A stretch of DNA of 64,000 bases from Delphinus delphis (lineage: Eukaryota; Chordata; Mammalia; Artiodactyla; Delphinidae). The first letter of the stretch is position 1, and each line of letters starts with the position of its first letter. This document shows positions 1 to 11,000 of the stretch, one piece after another. The stretch is taken from the NCBI RefSeq assembly GCF_949987515.2, contig NC_082690.1, forward strand, positions 104,282,400 to 104,346,399, written 5' to 3'. Under the pieces are notes generated by a model that saw only the letters and a list, made by a program, of their open reading frames with translations, made no database searches and was not told the DNA's origin. The position numbers were made by a program, and so were the translations under genes.

Positions 1-738
1 CTCCCCTTGTGATTTTTCATCAAAAGTTAGGAATTCTATTCTCAATTTGGACTGGCTTCCTGAAAGGAGAAGATATCAAAACTTGGGAGATGTGGAGCAG
101 CCACTTCCTACCTCAGAACAAGTATGTTGGTCTAAAGGGAAGGAAGAGTGATGCCAACATACAGAGAGACAAAGAGACAAAAAGTGGGGAGAGACGGTTC
201 CTTTCAGGTTCCTGCTGTCTGTTGCCACTCCTCAGGAAGAACTGCTTTCAGGTTTCTAAGGGTGTCTGTCAAGGTTCTTAATTTCAAGTACAGAAGCCAA
301 TTCTGGTCAACCTAAGCAGGAAGAAAATTTATGAAGGATACTCAGTAACTCACAGGATCTCCAGGCTGTTCAGGGAACTAGGCACAGTAGCTAGGCAAGT
401 GGGAACACACCCAAAATCGTGACACAGAACTGGTCCTAAGAATACACCACTGCCCACGCTGGGCATAGCATCTTCACCACTGGCACCGCTGGCGGAGGGC
501 TGCAGATTCTGCCGTTGGAAATACTTTTACTGCTACTTCTGAAATTGGACATAGCCACTGTCTCCTCCACATCTGCTTCTTTAGGAAATAGCCTCTGATT
601 CAGTCTGAAGCAGATGCCTCTGCCTGGAAGAATCTAAGACATGTGTCTGCACCCTAGATGCAAGGGATGCTGGGAAAGGGAATACCTGGCATTTTCAACC
701 TTTATAGTTGGAACTAGTCTCTGTCTCATCAAGTTGGG

Positions 739-739
<1 letters not shown>

Positions 740-781
<42 letters not shown>
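740..781 (+). repeat. (CA)n microsatellite
   Basis: About 21 uninterrupted CA units. Confidence 0.97.
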
Positions 782-784
<3 letters not shown>

Positions 785-1644
785 AAAAGGTTTCAGATTA
801 TGGACAGCCAAAAATATATCAAATGTCTCTCACACTAGGATTCTGTAATACCCTGTTGCATCTAATTATGGAATCTCTCCTCTTTTTTTTCCTCCATATA
901 CAACCCATAAATAATACAGAAATTGGTGCCAGGAGTGGGGTTTGAAAGTAACAATCATAAAAACTATGGAACTGTCCAAATATGGTAGAGGCTGAGTTGT
1001 AAGTAGGGATAATTTTCATGACCTAGGATGGAAGTGGCAGTTCTTGTATCCAGTGGCAAAGCAGTTAGTTCAATTATCCCCCAGTGTCTCTTGAGACTTA
1101 GGTCAGGTGCCCACCAAGGGTGAAGCTTTGGCATAGCAAAACCAGTTTTCCATGATTCTCCAACTCTACAGCAGAAAAAAGCTATCTCTGAGTCTCCATT
1201 CCAAATTCCCAACAGACATAATGTGATTGGCCCAGCCTGGGTTACGTTGGCACCCCATCCCTTTAGCTGTGGCCAGGGAATGATATCACAAAGATAAACA
1301 TGATTTCTGGGGATGCAGCACTGGGGATTAAGGGATTAGGGAGAAGTAGGTTCATTGGTGTGACCCAAAGCAAGTACTTAATAACACTGTTGATCAGTGG
1401 GTAAATAAATGAATAAATCAAGCTATCAACATTTGAAGCTCTAGGGGCCCTTCTTATCCCTTCCCATAGCTTTTCTTCTGTCTGTGCACCTGCTGTCACT
1501 GGCTTCCTCAGCTCCTCTTCACTCACTCTGGCCATGGCTATCTCAGCCTCACCAGCCTCCTCTACATCCTGACTTTTCAGCTGGAACAACTCCCTACCCA
1601 TTCAAATTACAGAATGTGAGGGTTTGATTGAACCAACTCTTCTT

Positions 1645-1996
1645 TTTTCTTTCTTTTTTAAAATAAATTTATTTATTTTATTTTATTCATTTTTGGCTGT
1701 GTTGGGTCTTCGTTGCTGTGTGCAGGTTTTTCTCTAGTTGCAGCAAGCGGGGGCTACTGTTCATTGTGGCGCATGGGCCTCTCATTGTGGTGGCTTCTCT
1801 CGTTGTGAAGCATAGGCTCTGGGTGCGTGGGCTTCAGTAGTTGTGGCTCACGGGCTCTAGCGCGCAGGCTCAGTAGTTGTGGCGCATCGGCTCAGTTGCT
1901 CCGCGGCATGTGGAATCTTCCCGGACCAGGGTTTGAACCCATGTCCCCTACAATGGCAGGCGGATTCTTAACCATTGAGCCACCAGGGACGCCCCT
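1645..1996 (-). mobile_element. CHR-type SINE (long form)
   Basis: Minus-strand tRNA-Glu-derived SINE ending in the reverse of the head (CCACCAGGGACGCCCC), with an AT-rich tail on the left. TSD about GAACCAACTC[T/A]TCTT at 1,630 and 1,997. Confidence 0.9.
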
Positions 1997-2029
1997 GAAC
2001 CAACTCATCTTATTTTTAACATTTTTATT

Positions 2030-3180
2030 ATAAAATACAATAAACAAACCAAAAGCTCACACAACATAAATGTAGAGCTTAACAAACATTAAACGAGCAC
2101 TCAGGTGAGTGCCACTCTGTCAAGACACCAAACAGCAACCTGGACAGCACCCCAGACAGCACCCCAGAGCGCCCGCTGTTCTCCTTCCAGCCTGATTTTC
2201 AGGGTGTTAACTTCCTTGCCTTTCTAATTAGTTTTACCACCAAAGTAAGCATCTTGAACTGACATAGCTTAGTTTGGACTATTTTTGAGATTTATATCAA
2301 TATAATTATAGAGTATGATTATATAATTAATATAATCAATATAATTATATAATTATAGAGTATGAATTCTGCTGTTTAGCTTCTTCTACTCAATGTTATT
2401 ATTTTTTGCTTGTTTTGTTTTGTTCTATTTTGTTCTTTTTTAGTCAAAGCTATATTGAGATATAATTCACATATCATACAATTCACCAATTTAAAGTGTA
2501 CAGCTTAGTGGTTTTGGGTATGTTCATGGATACATGTAACCATCACCACAGTCAATTTCGGAACATTTTCATTACCTCAAAGAGAAACTCATACCCTTTA
2601 GCTATCACCCCTCATTCCACCATCCCTCCCGGGCTAAATGAGCACTAATCCACTTTCTGTCTATAGATTTTCCTATTTTGATATTTCTTGTAAATGAAAT
2701 CATACAATATGCAGTGTTTTATGACTGACTTCTTTCACTTAGCATAATGTTTTCAAGGTTGTAGCATATATCAGTACTTTGTTCCTTTCTATGGCTGAAT
2801 AATATTCCATTGTATAGATATACTACATTTTGTTTATCCATTCAACAATTGATGAACACTTGGGTTGTCCACGTTTTGGCTATTATGAATAATGCTACCA
2901 TAAATATGTGTGTAAAAATTTTTGTGTGGGCATATGTTTTCATTTCTCTTGGGCCTATCCCTAGGAGTGGAGTTGCTGGGTCACATGGTAACTATGTTTA
3001 ACTGTCGGAAGCAATGCTGGACTATTTTCCCAAGTGGCTGCAGCATTTTACAATCCCACGGTCAGTGTGTGAGGGTGCCGATTTCCCCACATCCTGACAA
3101 CATCTGCCTGGTTTTTTCCTAGTCTATGTGTCATCCTTTCCTGTTGGAAACTGAAGATTTTAGATAATATATTGTGGCAC
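2030..3180 (-). mobile_element. L1 LINE fragment (old, 3' part of ORF2 and 3' UTR)
   Basis: Reads as reversed L1: ATTGAGATATAATTCACATA, TGAATAATATTCCATTGTAT and GTTGCTGGGTCACATGGTAA are typical L1M reverse-strand phrases. No open frame of length remains. Confidence 0.85.
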
Positions 3181-3819
3181 CTTTGCATTTGCCACCCCCC
3201 AAGGGCTTACTATTGTTATTTGCTTGTTTAGTGACTGGGTGGATTATTTTAGTAAAGTCCATCCCCCTTTCCCACAGTCTGAGTTTAAAGCCTCTGTCCT
3301 TGGTCCTCAGTCTGCATGCCCACCGCAGTCACCTAGGATGACTGATTTGGGCAGAGCTCTCCTTGACTGACTCTCCCTGACCACACCCAGCTGTTAAACT
3401 CCACTCATTGCCAGCTGAGTTCTCTATTGTTTTCAACAATGTCCTAGAACATAAATTGTTCCACAAGCTGATCCAATCAAGTTTGGACTCTGAAGGAATA
3501 GGGTTTGGATCCCTAAATCTATCTGAGGGGTCTGTCTTTTCCCAGCCCCACGCTTCTATCTACAACAAGGCCTCAAAGGCACAGCTCAGCATCTTAGCTC
3601 TTCCTTATCCATTCCTCTGCAAATCTCTTAGCCCAGAAAGCGTTTGTTGTTGGTTTGTTTGTTTGTTTGTTTTCAACATCCTTTCTCAACTAGATGCACA
3701 AATACTCTTCCAAACTGTTTATGCCAGCCCCTATCTCTGGGCACTTGAACCCAAGAATTGAAGAAATACGGGCTGTATCTTGTTCCTTTCTTTGTCCCCT
3801 TTTTAAAAAGCAATAGGGT

Positions 3820-4123
3820 TGGGACTCCCCTGGTGGAGCAGTGGTTAAGAATCTGCCTACCAATGCAGGGGACACGGGTTTGAGCCCTGGTTCGGGAATA
3901 TCCCACATGCCGCAGAGCAACTAAGACGGTGCGCCACAACTGCTGAGCCTGCGCTCTAGAGTCCACGTGCCACAACTAATGAGCCTGCATGCTGCAACTA
4001 CTGAAGCCCATATGCCTAGAGCCCGTGCTCTGCAACAAGAGAAGCCACCACAATGAGAAGCCTGCACACCGCAGCAAAGAGTAGCCCCCACTCGCCTAAG
4101 ACCCAAAGCAGCCAAAAAAAAAG
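3820..4123 (+). mobile_element. CHR-type SINE (long form)
   Basis: Begins GGGACTCCCCTGGTGGAGCA with A and B box-like tRNA head and a poly(A) tail. Exact TSD AAGCAATAGGGT at 3,808 and 4,124. Confidence 0.92.
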
Positions 4124-4291
4124 AAGCAATAGGGTCAAGATCTAGATTGAAGAGAGAAGGGAGGGGCTGAACAAAAAGGTTTTCAAAACAATACTGCACA
4201 TTTTTATCCCACTTCAGGAAGGTACTATTATTATTCCCATTTTATAAATACAGGAAGTGATGCCTAGAGAGATTAAGAAGCTGGAGTTCTT

Positions 4292-4463
4292 TTTTTTTTT
4301 TTATATTTATTTATTTATTTGGCCGCACCAGGTCTTAGTTGCGGCACACGCAGGATCTTTTAGCTGCGCCACGTGGGATCTGGTTCCCTGACCAGGGATC
4401 AAACCCAGACCCCCCTGCATTGGGAGCGCGGAGCCTTTGCCACTGGACCACCAGGGAAGTCCC
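4292..4463 (-). mobile_element. CHR-type SINE (short form)
   Basis: Reverse head CCACCAGGGAAGTCCC at the right, T-rich tail at the left. Exact 15-bp TSD GAAGCTGGAGTTCTT at 4,277 and 4,464. Confidence 0.93.
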
Positions 4464-4479
4464 GAAGCTGGAGTTCTTA

Positions 4480-6380
4480 GGACAGAGCATGGGCCTTAGA
4501 GCCAGAAGCCAAGGCTGGGACTTGAGATTCTGTGTCTGTTGGTGGTGTTCCAACTCACCCTTCCTCTCCCTGACCTGGACAATGCAATGCTTCAATCAGG
4601 CTCATCACGTGCTCCCAGAGGTCCCTCCTGGTCTGGCTGTACCCACCATGCAGCTCCAAGCCCAGTGCTCTACCACAGGAGAAATCTCTGCCTCCTGGGA
4701 CAAAGCCTTGGAACTTCTCTTAGCCCTTCCTGCAGTCTGGTGTCGGGTCGTAGCACGGGGGCTCTGGTCAAACGTCAGTTCCATACTTGCCTGGCTGTGT
4801 GACCTGGCTGCCCACCCCCACCCCAGCCTCACTTTTCTCATCTGTAAACTGGGAATTCTAACAGTAATTCAGTACGTGTTCACAGAGGGCCTGCTCTGGC
4901 AGAAAATGTGCTGGAAGCTGGGAGTGCAAAGGGGAGTAAGACTGTCGCAGTGTCCCTGTGTTCTATTATGGCTGTGCATACCTGGCATGCAGGTGGGCAT
5001 ACTGTAGGCAGTCAGGGATGGAAGCTACCCTGTGGTGCAGGATTTGTATGACCTGCTGCCGGCAGCTCAGCAGTCCAGCCTGCCCTGTGGTGGCCTCTCA
5101 GGGAGTTTCTCTTTGATTAATGACTGCTTTTGTCCTCAAAGGGTGTGCTGTCAGCTGCCTTCTTGTTTCATCTGGCTGCTGGGGCCCCAGAACAGTTGGC
5201 AAAGCAGTTGGTATCTTGGACTATTTTTAGGTGGCGGAGTTAGTGGGGTGTGTGGATGTGGTGGGGCCCAGGAGGAGTCTTGGAGACGGGCAGCTTCATA
5301 AACAACAAGTTGGGGAGACGGAGGGGAAGTGTGCCCCCTCTCAGGAATGTGTGGGCAAACTTTCACTTATCCTTCTTGACTGGGGCCAAAGGTGGCCTCC
5401 TCTGTGCAGCCTTCCTTGATTTCCTCAATAAAACATGCACTCCAAAGATGGAAATTAAAGGTCCACCCTCTGGGCTTCCCCCAGCTCTTGGTTATAGTTC
5501 CAAACAGACCAAGAGATAATGAGCTTTAGGGATCTTATCTGATGCATCTCTGGGTCTCTCTGGCTCTGCACCTCTGAGTGCTGTCCAGCCTTCCCAAGTC
5601 ATAACAACAAGGTATGGAAGTTAGGAGTCCGGACTTAGGAGTCACATAGCTGAGATCCACTCTTGGGCCCTTTCTAGGAAAATAACCACGACCAAGTCAG
5701 GTTCCTAAATCTCTGTTTTCTCATCTGTAAAATGGGTGATTATAGTGCCTGTCTCCCAAGAATTAAAGGGCTTATTTTGTTCAAAGCACAGCACATAGCA
5801 CCTGGCACAGACTGACAGACGAGATCTCTTGCAAGCCCAGGACCGGAGGGGACTGCAAATCCCCAAAGGTCTCCATCCCCTTTGCGGCATCTCAGGTAGT
5901 GTGTGCAAGCTGGCGGGAGAGAGAGAGGAGTTCCTAGACACCTGGGGGGCCCCGAGTCAGCCGGAGGTTGCTCAGCGAGAAAGCAGCCGAGCTTGGTGGG
6001 GGAAGACAGGTCTGCTACTGGAGTCAAACGCGGCGGCTTTCCTCTCCTTCCTGCTGACGCACACCCCCTCCTCCGCCTCCTCTAGTATTTTCCTTCTCTC
6101 TCCTTCCCGCCCCTGCCTCTCTCCTCTAATTCCGCAGCTTCCCCATCTGGGAGGCGAGTTCTCGGGCAGGAGGTGGAGAGTCCCTGGCCTAAGGTGGGGA
6201 AAGAAGCCTCCAGTCCAGTGGGAAGGTCCTAGACCGCGGTGGGGGAGGGGGCGCCAGGGTCTCAAGGAGAACTCGGGAGTCCCCAGAAATGAGGGCGGGG
6301 TCAGGGGAGCCCGAACTGGGGGAGGGGTCTCGTAGACTACCTAAGAGTCCCAGAGCTGGCGAAGTTGGGCGGGGGAGTTC
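4480..6380. other. Intergenic stretch with no recognised gene
   Basis: I see only a minus-strand MIR (about 5,640-5,850) and an isolated AATAAA near 5,426. Coding-like frames here have no family match. Confidence 0.5.
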
Positions 6381-6389
6381 CTAAAATAG

Positions 6390-6560
6390 AGTGGTGGGCG
6401 GGGCTTCCAAGGCCCGAAGGCGGGGCCACATAAGGGGCGTGGTTTCCTGCGAAAGGGCGGGGCTCCGCCGACTGGGGAAGAGCTTCGCCGCAAGGGGCGG
6501 AGTCTTGAGTGGGGCGGGGCTTACACGGGGCGGGGCATAAGGACAGGGGGCGGAGCGTGG
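6390..6560 (+). promoter_or_regulatory. PELI3: PELI3 CpG-island promoter with GC-box array
   Basis: At least five GGCGGGGC or GGGCGGGGC boxes (about 6,396; 6,419; 6,455; 6,511; 6,527) plus further GGGCGG cores occur within 150 bp, with no TATA box. This is an SP/KLF-type housekeeping promoter just upstream of the predicted first exon. Confidence 0.75.
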
Positions 6561-6589
6561 CTGTTGGCGCCCGTACCCCTCCCTCGGCT

Positions 6590-6719
6590 CCGGGTGTCTC
6601 CGTGACGAGGCAGCGCGGAGCCGCCGCGGGCCGGGCCCATCCCGCCGCGGCAGCCCCAGGGCCGAGCAGGAGGGAGGCGCAGAGGGAGAGGCGCCGAGCG
6701 GAGGCCGGAGCTCGGCCAG
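6590..6719 (+). other. PELI3: PELI3 non-coding first exon (5' end not defined)
   Basis: GC-rich sequence ending CTCGGCCAG followed by a GTGAGG donor in the middle of a CpG island, the natural partner of the acceptor before the start-codon exon. The transcription start cannot be placed from sequence alone; the left limit is a guess. Confidence 0.55.
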
Positions 6720-7864
6720 GTGAGGCCGCCGGGGCGGAGGGGGCGGGGGCTTCGCCGGGCGGGCCCCAGCGGACGCTGGGGGCGTGTTTGAGTGTGTCTG
6801 GGTGGCAGGGGTACTTGGTCTGAGGGCGGGCGCCTGTGGCTCTTTGCGCGATCGCGCCTGCTGTGGCGGGTCGAGGGTGGACTCTGCGCCCGTCCGGGCA
6901 CTGCCCGCGGGGCTCGGGTTGTGCTGGACTGTGTGTGTGAGCGCGCGTGTTTGTGTGGAGGGGCCGCCGGGTGTGTATCTGCGTATGTGCTGGGCTGTCA
7001 TTGTGCCTGCCCCGGGCGCGGGGCGCCGGCCTGCCCCGGCGCAGTCCCTCCTGCGCTGGGATATTTTCCAAACAGGCTTCCTGCGGGGACCGGCTCTGCT
7101 GCAGCCCGAGCGGGAGGGGGGAGCGCCGCCCCCACAGGCCTCCAGAGACCCGGGCGGCCCGGGGACTGCAGACTGACACCTGAGGGAGGGAGGGGGGTGC
7201 ACCGGGGAGGGGTCCAGAGGCCTGCCCGCAGGGCGAGGACAAGATGGGGAGACTGGGGCAGATGGATGGGGAGGTAGAGGTGGCCAGACAGGCGGAGATG
7301 GGGAGGAGCGTGGGTAGAGAGATGGCGAAAAGGACAGCGGCGGGGACAGAGAGTCACTGAGAAAACAGACAGACAGACAGAGGCCTAGACCGGCAAAGGG
7401 GCAGAAAGATTAAGATGGACAGGTAGATTCCAAAAACCTGACAGAAGTGTTACTCAGAGGTCCTGGGGCTGAGAGCCAAACCCAGGAACTGAGTGAAGGA
7501 TGAGCAGTAAGGGCCCCCAACTCCTGGGGTGACTTTCTTCCAAGCACATCCCAGACTGAGGTCCTGGCCAAAAAGAAGCTTCTGGCCACCCCAAGTTGGT
7601 CCATCCTTCTGCCCCTGCCAAATATTCTGACCCTCTGTGCAGCCCCACCCTCTTGGTTCCATCCCATCCATCTCCCTTCCCTGGTATCCCAGCAATCCTG
7701 TCAGTTTAGGGGAGGCAGAAGTGAAGTGGTTGCCATAGCAACAGAGTGGGTGAAAGGTCACTCTGTTGTTAGCCTAGGTGGCCTGCAGCAGGCTGGAGCT
7801 GGCATTGAGGGGGCTGGGGTGGAAGGCTGCAAAGCTCTTTTTCTCCTCTCCCACTCTGCCCAGA

Positions 7865-8016
7865 ATGGTGTTGGAAGGAAACCCTGAAGTGGGCTCCCCC
7901 CGAACCTCAGACCTCCAGCACCCAGAGAACCAGGACTCTTGTGTCCTCTCTTCTCCCAGTGAAGATGCACAGCCAGGGGAGGAGCCCATCAAGTATGGTG
8001 AACTCATCGTTCTGGG
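7865..8016 (+). CDS. PELI3: PELI3 coding exon 1 (gene exon 2)
   Basis: Encodes residues 1-50 and two bases of codon 51. The exon proper begins at 7,864 after a CAG acceptor, so the ATG sits one base into it. It ends at a GTGAGC donor. The peptide ends in IKYGELIVLG, the conserved start of the Pellino FHA-like region. Confidence 0.96.
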
Positions 8017-11000
8017 GTGAGCCTCCCTGGTTCAGGTGGGGCGGGGCACCAGGCACCCCACAGGACAGCCAGACCAAGGGCCCCGTCTCTCCCCACTTAG
8101 GGCCTTCTGCTGTTTGTCCCTCCTCACCTTCCCAGCTGAGAGACAAAGTTGACCAAGCCCACCTCAATTCATAATTATTATTTTATCTTCCCATTTTTCA
8201 TAAATTACTGAGACAACTCTAACTGCCCACCCACGTTTCTGAGCAGAAGAAAGTAACACCAGCTGCCTTTCATAAAGCACCTAGTGTGTGTAGTCTGAGG
8301 TGAAGAACTCTGGTTCTCCAGCAAAACTGCTTGGTTCAAATCCTGCCTTGCAAGTTGCTTAACTTCCCTGTGCCTCTGTTTTCCCATTTCCCAATAGGGA
8401 TGCTAATAATAATACCTCAGAGGGTTGTTGGAAGGAATGAATGAGGTGATTTCTGTAAAGCACGTAGGACAGTGCCTGGCACACACCAAGTGTTCTGGGA
8501 GGCAGGCCTGTGCCGAGCCCTTTCATGGACATTATTTCATTTCAATCTTCACAAAGATGCTGTGAGGAAGGAGGTGAGGAAACCGAGGCTCAGAGAGGGG
8601 AAGTGACTGGCCCAAGGGCACACAGCTGGTAAGTGGCAGGGCTGGGCTTTGGACCCAGGGCTTTTTACTCTAGGTCTAGTGAACTTTTGCTAAGCTACAG
8701 CTGACCCTCATGCTACAGATGAGGAAACTGAGGCCAGGAGAGAGGAAGAGACATGAGTTGGTGGCTGAGTAGAGCTCATCCCTTCCTGGTCTTCACCTGA
8801 CCAGGATCTCTGCACCACCCACCTAGCTCTTGCCCCAGGCAAAAATTCCTCTCCTTCCTCCCCTGTCTGTACCTCCTTTTGGCCTCTCTCTCTACCCCAA
8901 AGAAAGTATATGATAAGCTATGTTATCATTGTGATGATTATTTAGAAATAATAATGGCTACTGTTTGTTGACATGTACATGCCATGTACTTTTTTTTCAG
9001 TAATAATAATAATAATAGCTAACACTTACCAAGGGCTTGCTATATATATGCCAAACTCTGTGCCAAGCATTTTTAAATGCTTTATCTCCTTTAGTTCTCA
9101 CAATGAACCTGTGAGGTAGGTCCTGATAAATTAACCCCATGTTACAGAGGTCATATGATAAGCGGGAAAGCCAGGATTTAAGCCAGGCCAGTCTGAGCCC
9201 CCAGCCTGTGTCCTGAACTGTCCCACCCCCCATATGTGGGAAGAGCTTACAAGGGCAAAAGTGATGCCCCTCTCAGGGGTGCTTGCATTAGAAAAGCAGC
9301 TGCTTCGGAATTCCCTGGTGGTCCAGTGGTTAGGACTCCACACTTTCAAAAAAAAAAAAAAAAAAAAAGCAGCTGCTCGATGTCCCAAAGGAAGAGCTGG
9401 CATTGCAGCTGAGGGTGAGGCCACTGATGAGGGAGAGCTCAGACCTAAGGGGACAGGCCCTCTTGACTGCCATTTGTTCTCTGCAGGGCAGTGAAGCCCC
9501 ACACTGGCTGGACATCAGAGCCACCTGGCGAGCACATTGGAAAATACCCATTGACAGGCCCATCCCAAACCTACAGAATCAGAATCTCCATGTGTGAGGC
9601 CGGGGAAGATTCTGATTCAAGTGGTCCTCAGCTGTATTTGCCAGCTATTCATCCTTTTCACTTCCTGCCTCCAAACCTTCCATGGCTCCCCACTGCTTAT
9701 GGAATAAAGTCCGGAATCCTCAGCCTGGTGTTCAGGGCCCTCCCACCAAGTTCATTTTCCCCTGCTGCACTTTACCACCCAAATCATCACTCTGTGATCT
9801 CACCAAACCCTTCCAGCCTCAAGGCCTTTGCTCAGGGTGAGCCCTCCTACAGAAAGTCTTCTGCAGAAGAGGCTGGAGTCAGACAGACCCGAGTTCACAT
9901 CTAGACTTTTCCCACTGACTAGCCTGGGACCTCAGGCAAGTCATTTTATCTCCCTGAGCCTCAATTTTCCTCATTCGTATAATGAGAAGAAAGATACTTG
10001 CCTGGCAGGACGTTGCACACGTTCCATTAGGTAATTAATAATGCGAAGCACCAAGAACACGGGAGGCTCCGGTACATGGCAGCGATCAAGGTTATGACTC
10101 ACTCCATCTTTGCCTTCCACAATCATTCCCTCCGGACGAGAGCTGGAAAGGAAGGTAGAAATTTGATGTGTGTGGCGATATGGAGGTAGTGGCATTGTGG
10201 GTCTGTTTTTTTTCTTTCATTCTGGTTTCCGGTAGTACTTGTGATATAATTAATGACAGTTTGCTAAAGGTGAATCCTTTCTAGTTCTTCAAGGCCCAGT
10301 ATGGGTGTCCCCTCTCTTAGAAACCTGATCCTGGGGCCAGAATTCCCTTCTCCTGTCTCTGGGCCTGGGGCACACTTGGCTTGTGCCTGGATCATGGCAG
10401 GTGGCACCCAGGTTCCTTGAAAAACTTAGGGCACAGAACTGACTGTGGTGTGTCACTATACCATGCCAGCACCTGGCACCCGGCCAGGCATGGTTCAGGA
10501 ATCCAGAAAACACTGGTTAATTGGATGCAAGGCCTTTTGAGGATATTCTGACCCCCACCCCACTCCCCGAAGGCACCAATTGGATAGAGTAGGGTCTTCT
10601 AGTTGTGGGTGGTTCTAGGGCTTGTTTATTAAGGTAGGATCTGCCCAGAAGTTGGCAGTTCCTCCTAGTCTCTCAGGGGCTCACTTTCTCTCTCTCTCCC
10701 TGCAACCCTTTCTTCTTATCCCTCACATCCACAGCTACAATGGGTGTCTGGCAAGTGGGGACAAGGGCCGCCGCCGAAGCCGCCTGGCACTGAACCGCCG
10801 GCCACACGCCAATGGAGTGAAGCCGGACGTCATGCACCATATCTCCACACCGCTTGTGTCCAAGGCAAGCAGCTTGTCCTAGCAGTCCTGGGTGCTGGTC
10901 TTCCCAGTCCTACCTACCCACAGCCCCGCTGGAGCAGGGGAGCCCACTGTGTCTTCACTCACTGCCCCAGAGAAATGGTGCTGGTGGGAGATCCCTTGCC

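Noticed and set aside
1..640. Possible exon of an upstream gene at the left edge
   Set aside because: No splice-bounded segment matches a neighbour such as MRPL11; nothing recognisable.
4339..5007. 222-codon plus-strand frame
   Set aside because: Begins inside a SINE and continues through intergenic DNA; no homology recognised.
6337..7242. Open frames of 270-300 codons on the minus strand over the PELI3 CpG island
   Set aside because: Compositional artefact of GC-rich DNA: proline, arginine and alanine-rich, no family resemblance, antisense to the promoter and first exon.
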